Source: Comamonas composti DSM 21721
GTDB taxonomy: Bacteria; Pseudomonadota; Gammaproteobacteria; Burkholderiales; Burkholderiaceae_C
Reading direction: 5' to 3'
Assembly: GCF_000429845.1 (NCBI RefSeq)
Contig: NZ_AUCQ01000012.1
Span: 62,001 to 126,000 of the forward strand
DNA: 64,000 bases
Shown here: piece after piece, positions 31,977-40,740 of the stretch
Numbering within the stretch: the first letter of the stretch is position 1
How the letters are laid out: every line of letters starts with the position of its first letter
Translations under genes and position numbers: made by a program
Notes under the pieces: model-generated
Database searches by the model: none
What the model saw: the letters and a program-made list of their open reading frames with translations, nothing else
Told to the model about the DNA's origin: nothing

Positions 31977-32000
31977 GGGAGGGTTTCCTTTCAGGATCAT

Positions 32001-33782
32001 TCAGAGTTGATCGTCCGCCAGGGCCAGCGTGCTGGCGGCGCCGCCCGTGACGATGTCGCGCAGCATCGGCGCCTGCACCAGGACATGCGCCGCGTAATGG
32101 CTGGCTGTGGCGCGCTTGGTACCGAGAAAGCCCGCATCGCCCGCGCCCGCCGCGAGTTGCGCGGTAGCGGCTTCGGCCATGCGCGCCGACAGCCAGCCGC
32201 CGATCACGGTGCCCGCCAGCCGCAGGAAGGGCACGGCGCCCGCCGCGCACTGCGCGGGTTGACCGTCGTGGGCCAGCAGCCAGTCGACCGCTTCGTCCAG
32301 CGCCTGGGCAGCGGCTGCCAACGCGCGGCCGATCTGCGCCAGCACTGCATCGGGCGATTCGACCAACCGGCGCGCATCGCCGTCGATGCGGCCCAGCAGC
32401 GCCTTCAGCGTGCGCCCGCCCTCGCGTGCCAGCTTGCGGCCGATCAGGTCGTTGGCCTGGATGCCCGTGGTGCCTTCGTAGATGGTCGTGATGCGCGCGT
32501 CGCGCATGTGCTGGGAGGCGCCGGTTTCCTCGACGTAGCCCATGCCGCCATGCACCTGCACGCCGTCGGACGTGATGCCCTGCGCGCTGTCGGTACACCA
32601 GCCTTTGACCACCGGTATCAGCAGGCCGACCAGGGCCTGCGCCTGCGCGCGCTCCTGCGCATCGGCGTGGCCCGCGGCGCGGTCCATCTGACCGGCGCAG
32701 AAGTAGGCCAGCGCGCGCATGGCCTCGGTGCGGGCCTTCATGTCCATCAGCATGCGCCGCACGTCCGGGTGGCCTGCGATGGCGGTGCTGCCGCTGATCA
32801 GCGGCTTGCCCTGCACCCGCTCCAGCGCATAGGCGCGTGCGCGCTGGTAGGCGCGCTCGGAAATGCCCACGCCTTCCAGGCCAACGTTCAGCCGCGCGTG
32901 GTTCATCATGGTGAACATGCAGGCCAGCCCCTGGTGCGGCTCGCCGACCAGGTAGCCGATAGCGCCGCCGCTGTCGCCAAAACTCATCGACGCCGTGGGG
33001 CTGCCGTGGATGCCCATCTTGTGCTCAATCGACGTGCAGGCCAAGTCGTTGCGTTCGCCCAGGGTGCCATCGTCGTTGACCAGGTACTTCGGGCAAAGGA
33101 ACAGCGAGATGCCTTTCACCCCCGGTGGCGCATCGGGTAGGCGCGCCAGCACCAGGTGCACGATGTTCTCGGCCATGTCGTGCTCGCCCCAGGTGATGAA
33201 GATCTTGTTGCCGCTGACGCGGTAGTGGTCGCCCTCGTGTACGGCACGGCTGCGCAGCGCGGCCAGGTCAGAGCCGGCCTGGGGCTCGGTGAGGTTCATG
33301 GTGCCCGTCCAGCGGCCCTCGACTATGGGTGCCAGGAAGCGGCGCTGGAGTGCGTCGCTGCCATGGTGCGCAATGGCCTCCACCGCGCCCAGCGTGAGCA
33401 TCTGGCACAGGCTGAACGCGAGGTTGGACGACTTCCACATCTCCAGCACGGCGGTGGAGACCAGCGTGGGCAGGCCCTGGCCGCCCCATTCGGTGGCAGC
33501 GGGCATGCCGTTCCAGCCGTTCTCGCAGAAGCTGGCCCAGGCTTCGCGAAAGCCGTCGGCGGGCGTGACCCGACCATCGTGCCAGCGCGCGCCCTGCACG
33601 TCGCCGGGGCGGTTGAGCGGATCCAGCACGCCAGCGGCGTAATTAGCCGCCTCCTGCAGGATGGCCTCGACCAGGTCGGGCGTGGTTTCTTCATGGTCGG
33701 GCTGGGCGCAGATCGCGTCCAGGCCGCCGACCTCTTTCATGGCGAACAGCATTTCGCGCAGGGGGGCTATGTAGACAGACAC
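32001..33782 (-). CDS. Acyl-CoA dehydrogenase, C-terminally extended (DmdC-like)
   Basis: 593 aa, of the same long subgroup as the chromosomal protein at 9719-11515, with clear similarity ([104 protein letters not shown]). The C-terminal 120 residues form the extra domain. It starts the oxidation of an acyl-CoA in the cargo pathway, with EtfBA directly downstream as acceptor. Upstream, 24 bp away, is the MFS transporter gene. This is the second of three acyl-CoA dehydrogenases in the window. Confidence 0.9.
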   Translation of the reverse strand: MSVYIAPLREMLFAMKEVGGLDAICAQPDHEETTPDLVEAILQEAANYAAGVLDPLNRPGDVQGARWHDGRVTPADGFREAWASFCENGWNGMPAATEWGGQGLPTLVSTAVLEMWKSSNLAFSLCQMLTLGAVEAIAHHGSDALQRRFLAPIVEGRWTGTMNLTEPQAGSDLAALRSRAVHEGDHYRVSGNKIFITWGEHDMAENIVHLVLARLPDAPPGVKGISLFLCPKYLVNDDGTLGERNDLACTSIEHKMGIHGSPTASMSFGDSGGAIGYLVGEPHQGLACMFTMMNHARLNVGLEGVGISERAYQRARAYALERVQGKPLISGSTAIAGHPDVRRMLMDMKARTEAMRALAYFCAGQMDRAAGHADAQERAQAQALVGLLIPVVKGWCTDSAQGITSDGVQVHGGMGYVEETGASQHMRDARITTIYEGTTGIQANDLIGRKLAREGGRTLKALLGRIDGDARRLVESPDAVLAQIGRALAAAAQALDEAVDWLLAHDGQPAQCAAGAVPFLRLAGTVIGGWLSARMAEAATAQLAAGAGDAGFLGTKRATASHYAAHVLVQAPMLRDIVTGGAASTLALADDQL

Positions 33783-33806
33783 AGCGAATTTCCTTGATGG
33801 CTACGA

Positions 33807-35174
33807 TCAGGCGTTTTGCGGCGTCTGTTGCGACGGGCGCAACTCGCGTGCAGCCTCTTGCGGGCCCACCGACGCCGGGCCGCCATGCCTGATGAACGCC
33901 AGAGCGATCGAGCCGATGATTCCGAAAGCCCCGATCACCAGGAAGTTCTGCTCCAGCGGCAGCTCAAGCGCAACGATCTGGCCGATTAGCAGCGGCGCCA
34001 CGATCGCGCCCAGGCGCCCCACGCCGGAGGCCATGCCGATGCCGGTCGAGCGGATGGACATCGGGTAAAACTGCCCGCAGTAGGCATAGGCCACCAATTG
34101 CGCGCCGGTGGTGCAGGCGCCGACCGCGCCGATGATCAGATAACGCAGCTCGGTCGAGGTCTGGAACGTCATCAGGTACAGCAGCACGCCGCCCAGCGCA
34201 TACATCCCCACCAGCACCCACTTGATGTTGAACTTGTCGGCGAGCCACCCGCCTCCCACGGCACCGATGATGGCGCCAACGTTCAGCGCGATCACGAAGC
34301 TGAGGGCAGACCCCAGGCTGTAGCCAGCCATAGCCATCAGCTTGGTCAGCCAGCTGCTGAGCGCATAGACCATGAACAGGCCCGAGAAGAAGGCGATCCA
34401 GAACAGCACCGTGCTCGGGCCTCGCCCGTCCTGGAACAGCCGGGAGACCGGCGCACCCGCCACGCGGTCGGCGGTGGGCACGACGAACTGGGCGTCCGCC
34501 GGGTGCTTGACTCCCGGCTGGAGATTACGGGCCACTTCGGCCAGTTCGCCGTTGCGGCTGCGCGAGATCAGGTAGGTCATTGATTCCGGCACCAGCTTCA
34601 GGATGAACGGAATCAGCAGGACCGGCACACCCGCTGCGATGAAAACGACCTGCCAGCCGTACTCGCCGATCAGCTGCTTGCCGAGCACCGCGGCCAGGAT
34701 GCCGCCCAGTGCGTAGCCCGAAGTCATCAGCGCCGTCATCAGGCTGCGGATCTTCTTGGGCGAGTACTCGACCATCTGTGCCACGATGACCGGCAGCACA
34801 CCGCCAATCCCCAGGCCCGCGATGAAGCGCACCACGCTGAAGCTGATGGGATCCTTGGTGAATCCGGCGGCCGCGGTGAACACGCTGAACAGCATGACGC
34901 CAATGGAGAGGGCCCAGCGCCGACCAATCCGGTCGGACAGCGTGCCCAGAACCATGGCGCCGAACATCATGCCGAACAGGGCCGAACTGGCCATGAAACC
35001 GGCAGTCGATGCGTTCACGCCCATCTGCTGCATGATGGACGGCAGGGCGATGCCCACCACGGCGATGTCATAGCCGTCGATGATGAGAATCAACAGGCAC
35101 CACAGAAGCACCTTGGCATGAAAGCGGTTGAAGCGAGCGTCGTCGGCGAGCTTCTGCATGTCGATTTGGCACAC
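33807..35174 (-). CDS. MFS transporter, aromatic acid:H+ symporter type
   Basis: 455 aa, about 12 membrane segments. The first loop holds DGYDIAVVGIALPSIMQQMG, and the TM2-3 loop GTLSDRIGRRWALSIG, both typical of the AAHS family (PcaK, BenK, MhpT), where the DGYD aspartate matters for transport. Members import benzoate, 4-hydroxybenzoate, hydroxyphenylpropionate and similar acids with protons. First gene of the minus-strand arm of the cargo (transporter, dehydrogenase, etfB, etfA). The substrate is probably an aromatic or alicyclic carboxylate feeding the CoA ligase at 40737; that link is inference. Confidence 0.85.
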   Translation of the reverse strand: MCQIDMQKLADDARFNRFHAKVLLWCLLILIIDGYDIAVVGIALPSIMQQMGVNASTAGFMASSALFGMMFGAMVLGTLSDRIGRRWALSIGVMLFSVFTAAAGFTKDPISFSVVRFIAGLGIGGVLPVIVAQMVEYSPKKIRSLMTALMTSGYALGGILAAVLGKQLIGEYGWQVVFIAAGVPVLLIPFILKLVPESMTYLISRSRNGELAEVARNLQPGVKHPADAQFVVPTADRVAGAPVSRLFQDGRGPSTVLFWIAFFSGLFMVYALSSWLTKLMAMAGYSLGSALSFVIALNVGAIIGAVGGGWLADKFNIKWVLVGMYALGGVLLYLMTFQTSTELRYLIIGAVGACTTGAQLVAYAYCGQFYPMSIRSTGIGMASGVGRLGAIVAPLLIGQIVALELPLEQNFLVIGAFGIIGSIALAFIRHGGPASVGPQEAARELRPSQQTPQNA

Positions 35175-35343
35175 GTGTTTGTCTCCTTTGAGTTAGGCTC
35201 TGGATCGTGGGGCGGCGGTCATCGCCGCTCCGCTACATGTCGTCCAGCGCACACAAGGAATCCTAGGTGCCGGTGCTGCGAGCCGCGATGACGAAGCGCC
35301 CCGATCGAATGACAAACGGCCCCTTTCTGAGAGCACTGTTCAA

Positions 35344-35893
35344 GTGCGCCAAGAGGTCAGGCGTCAAGCTGAATATGGTCGCCGCGTGCGGCTGATATTC
35401 CAGCACGAAGGGCGCTTCTGCCTGCTGGGAACACCCCGGCAGTGTTGGGTGCCCAGGGGCTCACGCCCCATCGTCGGCGCACGCCTCAACGCCAGACCCT
35501 GTACGCCTTCGCCGCCGTCAGCACGCACGATGGCGTGATTGACTCTCTGGTGCTGCCCTGGGCCAACGCTGAGACGATGCAGGTGTTCCTGGCCGAGATG
35601 GCGCGACGCCATGCCGTCGAGTTCATCATGATGGTCATGGATCAGGCGGGTTGGCACATCGCGGGTCACTTGGATGTGCCACAGAATATGCGCCTAGAGT
35701 TTCTGCCAGCCTTGAGCTGAACCCGGTCGAGCATCTGTGGAAGGTGCCGTGCCAGGATTGGTTTGCCAACACGGTGTTCAAAGAACTGGAGGCCGTACAC
35801 GACGCGCTGGTGCAAGGACTCATTGCTCTCGAAACACATCAGCAAAGAACCCAGTCAATGACAGGCTTGATTGGGTTACTTCTATATCCTTGA
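35344..35893 (+). pseudogene. IS630-family transposase remnant, C-terminal half, frameshifted
   Basis: Three frames together encode the DDE half of an IS630 transposase: VRLIFQHEGRFCLLGTPRQCWV in the first; LYAFAAVSTHDGVIDSLVLPWANAETMQVFLAEMARRHAVEFIMMVMDQAGWHIA in the second; LELNPVEHLWKVPCQDWFANTVFKELEAVHDALVQGL in the third. At least two frameshifts separate them. The first catalytic Asp position reads His (FQHEGRF instead of FQDEGRF), and the N-terminal helix-turn-helix half is missing. Not functional. It marks a past insertion between the transporter operon and the hydrolase gene. Confidence 0.85.
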
Positions 35894-35908
35894 GGGCAAA
35901 TTAGTGCA

Positions 35909-36958
35909 TCAGGCGAGCCGATAGCGCATTGCGCCGTCTTCGTCTTCTGCAGACACGATTTCCGCACGCTGGTCGAGATAGTTTAGGTGGGCGAGCGTCT
36001 CTCCGGTCGCGAGGTTGAGGTGCATTTGCTCCGCAACAATGGACGAACGGTACAGGGCGCGAACCAGGTCGATGACCCTCAGAGGCTGCGCAAGTTGTTG
36101 CCTGACGCGGTCGGTGCCTCTGACGGTGCTCGCACGCAGTTGCTCCAACCGTAGGTGCAGGCCATGGAAAGGTTCGTTGTGGGCAGGCAGAATCAGGGCG
36201 CTCCCAGGTACGCGTTGCATCAACCGGTCGATGGAATCGAGCCAGCCCTGCAGAGGATTCGCATGCGGCTCGGTGGCGTACACGGAGGTATTGGAACTGA
36301 TCCTGGGAAGAACCTGATCCCCCGATATCAGCAAATCCAGTTCGCGCGAGTAGAAGCACGCGTGCTCGGGGGAATGTCCTGTGCCGACGATGACTTCCCA
36401 TTCCTGGTCCCCGATCCGCAACATCTGGCCATCCGTGAGCCGCACAAAGCTGTCAGGCAATGGATGGATCATTTTACCGAAGTCACCGAACCGGGTGCGG
36501 TACTCATCCACCTCGGTGTCGCTCCATCCGGCCCTCCGATAGAAGCGAACGCCATCGACTGGCGCTTCCCGCCCCGTATCGGCAAGCATCACCCGACAGC
36601 TCAAATACTCGTCTCGTGTCATCCAAAGCGCGCATTCGAAGCGACGTGTCAACCATCCCGCCATGCCCACATGATCCGGGTGCATGTGCGTCGCTATCAC
36701 ACGGGAGATGGGTCGGCCGGCTAGCGGCCCCTGCGGAGCGAGCAAGGCGAGCCACGCGTTCCTGACGTCCACGCTGCGAATGCCCGTGTCCACGACCGCC
36801 CAACCAGGACCGTCGCTCAATGCCCAGAGGTTGATGTGATCCAGGGAAAACGGCAGCGGCATGCGCAGCCACAGCACACCAGGCTTGATTTCCGTGGCTT
36901 GGCCAGGGAGTGGGAGATCCGAGAACGGATACGAGAGTGCCGGGGCTGCGTGGGTCAT
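35909..36958 (-). CDS. Metallo-beta-lactamase-fold hydrolase
   Basis: 349 aa. The metal-binding motif THMHPDHVG (about residues 90-98) is followed by a downstream histidine in GTGHSPEHACFY (about 190), an aspartate in LISGDQVLPRIS and a histidine in ILPAHNEPFHG, giving a complete two-metal site. The C-terminal 80 residues form a helical domain (VIDLVRALYRSSIVAEQMHLNLATGETLAHLNYLDQRAEI) seen in glyoxalase-II/LACTB2-like enzymes. Substrates of such proteins include thioesters, lactones and phosphate esters; a CoA-thioester or lactone role would suit the neighbourhood. It stands alone, with remnants of mobile DNA on both sides. Confidence 0.8.
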   Translation of the reverse strand: MTHAAPALSYPFSDLPLPGQATEIKPGVLWLRMPLPFSLDHINLWALSDGPGWAVVDTGIRSVDVRNAWLALLAPQGPLAGRPISRVIATHMHPDHVGMAGWLTRRFECALWMTRDEYLSCRVMLADTGREAPVDGVRFYRRAGWSDTEVDEYRTRFGDFGKMIHPLPDSFVRLTDGQMLRIGDQEWEVIVGTGHSPEHACFYSRELDLLISGDQVLPRISSNTSVYATEPHANPLQGWLDSIDRLMQRVPGSALILPAHNEPFHGLHLRLEQLRASTVRGTDRVRQQLAQPLRVIDLVRALYRSSIVAEQMHLNLATGETLAHLNYLDQRAEIVSAEDEDGAMRYRLA

Positions 36959-37289
36959 GATGCTTGATTTACATTCTGGCAGTGCTGCTCCTAATGGCGC
37001 AGAGCCATCACTCCTATGCAGTGCGAGCTCAGTTTTAGCTTAGGAAGCTTAGAAGTCAGCCTCAACGGTGGCAATGACGAATGACCTCGATAGGCTGACG
37101 GAAAGCGTCTGCTTCCTGGCGCAGCCTGTCGCTGCGCTGCCGTCGGTGCAACTGCCAGGGCTGCAAACAGTCTCTTGAGCGCACGAAAGCCTCGCTCGAT
37201 GTGGGCCAAGACCCGGCAGCTATGAAGGCGCCGATCTTCTCGGTGGTCGGCTACAGCCTCGTGGCCGTGCCGGAATTGGTCGAATGCCT
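36959..37289. other. Intergenic region (331 bp), mostly relic DNA
   Basis: Between the divergent start of the hydrolase gene and the 3' end of the AraC gene. The left 100 bp should hold the hydrolase promoter (for instance the AT-richer TGATGCTTGATTTACATTC stretch at its start). The right part holds an etfA C-terminal scrap. Nothing else recognisable. Confidence 0.5.
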
Positions 37290-37293
37290 CTAT
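37204..37293 (+). pseudogene. Scrap of an etfA 3' end
   Basis: In one frame the plus strand reads GQDPAAMKAPIFSVVGYSLVAVPELVE, which aligns with the EtfA C-terminus of this window ([29 protein letters not shown]) with a short insertion and a deletion. No start and no rest of the gene remain. It points to an earlier etfA beside the AraC/dehydrogenase arm, lost by rearrangement. Short match, so moderate certainty. Confidence 0.45.
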
Positions 37294-38330
37294 GTAGGGT
37301 GCTGCGGGCTACGCGAGCGGGCGCGGTAGGCTCCCGGCGCGCTGCCGGTCCAGACCTTGAAGGCGCGCTGGAAGGCGGTGCTGTCGGTGAAGCCCAGGTC
37401 GGCGGCGATGGCGATGAGCGAGGCTTCGCTGCTGGTTAGGCGCACGATCGCCATGTCGCGCCGCAGTTGGTCCTTCAGTGCCTGGAAGGAAGTGCCCTCG
37501 GTGGCCAGGTGCCGCTGCAACGCACTCACCGACATATGCAGGCGCTGCGCGGTGACGGGCAGGTCGGGCCATTCGGGGTTGGCCAGCTGCAGCACCATGC
37601 GGACCCGCGCGCTGGCGCTGCGCTCGTTCAGGTGCGGCCCCACCACGTTGCCCGGCGTGGCGCGCAGAAAGGACTGCAGCGCGTCCCGATCGCGCCGCAC
37701 CGGCAGTTTGAAGGCGTCGGCGTCGAACCAGGCGGCCGTGCGCGGCTGCCCGAAGCACAGCGAACCGGAAAAGATGCGCCCGTAGCTCATCGCATGGAGC
37801 GGCAGCGCAAAATTGAAGTCGAATCGCTGCGGCACCAGCCGGCCGCCGTGCAGCCACAGCAACAAGCGCCAGAACACGCGCAGCAGATGTGCATGAAGGA
37901 ATTCGGCATGTGCGCCCGGGCCGCCGCGCATCTCCAGCGCGAAGCCCCCCAGCGCGCCCTCGGTCACGGGCACCAGCGTCACGTCGTCCTGCAGCAGGGC
38001 GAAGGATTCGCTCAGGCGACGCAGGGCGCATGACAACGAATGGGCAGTGAACGCGCTGCGCACCATTAGCGCGAAGCTGCCCGGGCGCATGGGTCGCTCA
38101 TGTAGGTAGCCCAGGCACTCGTCGTTCAGGCTGTCCTTGACAGCGATAAATAGCGCGTTGAACTGCTCCACGGTTACGCGCGAATCCTCGAGCTCCAGCA
38201 GCGATTCGCTGATGCCGGCGCGCCCCAGCACGCCCTTCAGCCATTCTTGCGTGGCCAGCCCCTTGCCGCGCGCGCCGTCCAGCAGGCCATGCACGGCAAA
38301 GATAGGAGCGGTGAAGACGGGTTGCAGCAT
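37290..38330 (-). CDS. AraC family regulator (OruR/ArgR-like)
   Basis: 346 aa. The N-terminal 200 residues are an arabinose-binding-like ligand domain of the type in Pseudomonas OruR/PchR relatives (GYLHERPMRPGSFALMVRSAFTAHSLSCALRRLSESFALLQDDV). The C-terminal AraC/XylS domain has two helix-turn-helix units: LPVTAQRLHMSVSALQRHLATEGTSFQALKDQLRRDMAI and SLIAIAADLGFTDSTAFQRAFKVWTGSAPGAYR. It is divergent from the catabolic arm starting at 38525, with about 195 bp between, so it is the likely activator of those genes, perhaps in response to the substrate or its CoA ester. Confidence 0.88.
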   Translation of the reverse strand: MLQPVFTAPIFAVHGLLDGARGKGLATQEWLKGVLGRAGISESLLELEDSRVTVEQFNALFIAVKDSLNDECLGYLHERPMRPGSFALMVRSAFTAHSLSCALRRLSESFALLQDDVTLVPVTEGALGGFALEMRGGPGAHAEFLHAHLLRVFWRLLLWLHGGRLVPQRFDFNFALPLHAMSYGRIFSGSLCFGQPRTAAWFDADAFKLPVRRDRDALQSFLRATPGNVVGPHLNERSASARVRMVLQLANPEWPDLPVTAQRLHMSVSALQRHLATEGTSFQALKDQLRRDMAIVRLTSSEASLIAIAADLGFTDSTAFQRAFKVWTGSAPGAYRARSRSPQHPT

Positions 38331-38524
38331 TGCGTGTGATCGAAGGAGCCAACGCCGGTCGCGCGGGCCAAAAGAAGTTATTTGTCAGTTGATTGAGGCA
38401 ATCCGCTATCGCCCTTGCAGGGGCCAATTATTACGATTGTCGCATCCCCAAAAACACTTCGGCAGTGGCGCTGTGCGGAACGCCCGGTGCGGGGTCAGAA
38501 GCCAACATACAAGGAGACATGCCC

Positions 38525-39670
38525 ATGCTGCCACAGCTGTATCGCCACGCCTGGATGGACCACGAGATCGACGCTTTTCGCGAGCAGGTGCGTCGCTACG
38601 TTGCCGCCGAATTCACTCCCCGGCTCGACGAATGGCGCCGCCAGGGCTACATCCCGCGCGAGGTCTGGCGTCCGTTCGGCGGGATGAGCTTTCTGCTGCC
38701 CGAGATGCCCGAGACCTATGGTGGTGCCGGCGCCAGCCTCGCCTACCAGCTGGTGGTGCAGGACGAACTGGCCAAGGCCGAGATGCCGGTCAATATCGCG
38801 GTGCACACCATCGCTTCGCATTACATCCTGGACTTTGGCACCGAAGCGCAAAAGCAGCGCTGGCTGCCCAAGGTGACGAACGGCGAGATGCTGGCCGCAA
38901 TCGCGATGACCGAGCCGGGCTGCGGCTCGGATCTGAAGGCCATCTCCACCCGGGCCCGGCGCGACGGCGACTACTACGTGATCGACGGCGCCAAGACCTT
39001 CATCACCAACGGCTTCACCGGAAACCTGCTGATCGTCGCGGCGCGCACCAGTGGCGCGGGCAGCAAAGGGGTGTCGCTGTTCGTACTGGAGACCGAGAAC
39101 CTGCCAGGCTTTCGTGTGGGCCGCCTGCTTGAAAAGATCGGCATGCAGGCCTCGGACACGGCGGAGCTCTTCTTCGACAGCGTGCGCGTTCCAGCCGACC
39201 AACTGCTGGGGAGCGTTGAAGGCCAAGGCTTTGGGCAACTGATGGGCGCGCTGCCCTACGAGCGCATGGTCATTGCAGTGCCGGCGGCGGCCGTCATCGA
39301 CCGGGCGTTGGAGCTCACCATCGAATACACGAAGCAGCGCAAGATATTCGGTGCGCCTCTGTTCGACATGCAGACAACGCGCCAAAAGCTGGCCGAGATG
39401 GCGACCATCGCGCATGTGGTGCGCAGCTTCGTCAACGACTGTACACAGAGACTGCTGGACGGCACACTCGACAACGAGGCCGCCTACATGGCCAAGTGGT
39501 GGTGCACCGAACAGCAGTGCCGCGTGGTGGACGAGTGTCTCCAATTGTTCGGCGGCTACGGCTACATGGCCGAGTATCCGATCGCGCGGATGTATGCCGC
39601 TTCGCGAGTGCAGAAGATCTACGGCGGCGCCAACGAGGTCCTGAAAGACCTGGTTTCGAGGAAGCTGTGA
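38525..39670 (+). CDS. Acyl-CoA dehydrogenase
   Basis: 381 aa from the ATG at 38525; AAGGAG at 38511-38516 gives an 8-nt spacing to it, while the ATG at 38519 would be only 2 nt away. Typical dehydrogenase: IAMTEPGCGSDLKAISTRARRDGDYYVIDGAKTFITNGFTGNLLIVAART, SDTAELFFDSVRVPADQLLG, LQLFGGYGYMAEYPIARMYAASRVQKIYGGANEVLKDLVSRKL. It follows the short-/branched-chain enzyme pattern. First gene of the plus-strand catabolic operon under the divergent AraC regulator. Introduces the double bond into an acyl-CoA; electrons go to ETF. Confidence 0.9.
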   Translation: MLPQLYRHAWMDHEIDAFREQVRRYVAAEFTPRLDEWRRQGYIPREVWRPFGGMSFLLPEMPETYGGAGASLAYQLVVQDELAKAEMPVNIAVHTIASHYILDFGTEAQKQRWLPKVTNGEMLAAIAMTEPGCGSDLKAISTRARRDGDYYVIDGAKTFITNGFTGNLLIVAARTSGAGSKGVSLFVLETENLPGFRVGRLLEKIGMQASDTAELFFDSVRVPADQLLGSVEGQGFGQLMGALPYERMVIAVPAAAVIDRALELTIEYTKQRKIFGAPLFDMQTTRQKLAEMATIAHVVRSFVNDCTQRLLDGTLDNEAAYMAKWWCTEQQCRVVDECLQLFGGYGYMAEYPIARMYAASRVQKIYGGANEVLKDLVSRKL

Positions 39671-39672
39671 AC

Positions 39673-40740
39673 ATGCCGCACACGCTGCAGTTGCCTCTGC
39701 ACGGCGTCCGTGTGGTGGAGTTTGAGGGCATCGGTCCAGGCCCTCTGGCCGCCAGGATGCTGGTCGACATGGGCGCCGAGGTGATCGCGCTGGCACGGGC
39801 CGAGCAGGCTGCTGGGGCGCAGCGGCTGGGCGGGGCGGTGGAGAACCCGCTGCACCGCGGCAAGAAGGTCGAGGTCATCGACCTGAAGTCGCCCGGTGGC
39901 AAGGCGCGCGCACTGGAACTGATTGCCCAGGCCGACGCTCTGATCGAAGGCTTTCGCCCAAGGGTGATGGAGCGGCTGGGCTTCGGCCCCGCAGATTGCG
40001 CGGCGCTCAATCCCCGGCTGGTCTATGGCCGGATGACGGGCTGGGGCCAGGACGGGCCACTTGCCCAGGCCGCGGGCCACGACCTGAACTACGTCGCGCT
40101 GACGGGCCTGCTGTCGCTGTCGGCGCACAGGGGGCAGGCGCCCATCGTGCCGCCCTCGGTACTCGGGGACGGTGCCGGGGCGCTAGGCATGGCTTTTGGC
40201 ATCGCCTGCGCGCTGGTCGATGCACGGGCCACCGGCCGTGGCCGGGTTGTGGACGCAGCCATCGTGGACATCGTGGCCATGCTGGGCACGCTGGTGCACT
40301 GGATTCGCGCCAACGGGCAGATCGACGGCGCACAGCCGAGCCCGTTCCACGATTCGCCGTTCTATGACGTGTACGTCTGCGCCGACGGCGGCTTCATCAG
40401 CCTCGGCGCGATCGAGCCGCCGTTCTACGCATTGCTGTTGTCCAAGTTGGGCCTGGCGGACGTGAACCCTGCAGACCAGTACGACACGGCGGCGTGGCCA
40501 GCGTTGAAGGAGCGCATCGCGGCCCTCATCCGCACCCAGCCCCAGGCGCACTGGTGCGCGCTGCTTGAAGGCAGCGACGCCTGCTTTGCACCCGTGCTCA
40601 GCCTGGCCGAGGCAGTGCGGCATCCGCACAACGCGGCACGGGGCATCTACCAGACCACCTCTTTCGGCGCCATCGAAGCGGCCTCGGCCCCACGGTTCCA
40701 GGCACTCAACGCAACCACCACCCAGGAGACAAAGAAATGA
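39673..40740 (+). CDS. Alpha-methylacyl-CoA racemase/class III CoA-transferase
   Basis: 355 aa from the ATG at 39673, 3 bp after the dehydrogenase stop; a GTG two codons earlier is an alternative. CaiB/BaiF fold: LHGVRVVEFEGIGPGPLAARMLVDMGAEVIALARAEQ, LYRGKKVEVIDLKSPGGKA-type segment, ALIEGFRPRVMERLGFGPADCAALNPRLVYGRMTGWGQDGPLAQAAGHDLNYVALTGLLS. The GHDLNYVALTG motif is characteristic of AMACR, whose catalytic His and Asp lie there, rather than of formyl-CoA transferases. It inverts the 2-methyl stereocentre of acyl-CoA so that an S-specific dehydrogenase can act. Its stop overlaps the ligase start by ATGA. Points to a methyl-branched substrate. Confidence 0.85.
   Translation: MPHTLQLPLHGVRVVEFEGIGPGPLAARMLVDMGAEVIALARAEQAAGAQRLGGAVENPLHRGKKVEVIDLKSPGGKARALELIAQADALIEGFRPRVMERLGFGPADCAALNPRLVYGRMTGWGQDGPLAQAAGHDLNYVALTGLLSLSAHRGQAPIVPPSVLGDGAGALGMAFGIACALVDARATGRGRVVDAAIVDIVAMLGTLVHWIRANGQIDGAQPSPFHDSPFYDVYVCADGGFISLGAIEPPFYALLLSKLGLADVNPADQYDTAAWPALKERIAALIRTQPQAHWCALLEGSDACFAPVLSLAEAVRHPHNAARGIYQTTSFGAIEAASAPRFQALNATTTQETKK

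Noticed and set aside
36991-37209. 72-codon minus frame with an ERGFRALK stretch reminiscent of some transposases
   Set aside because: Match too short; the neighbouring plus strand fits an etfA scrap better.
38495-39796. 433-codon minus frame
   Set aside because: Antisense to the acyl-CoA dehydrogenase gene; no motifs.
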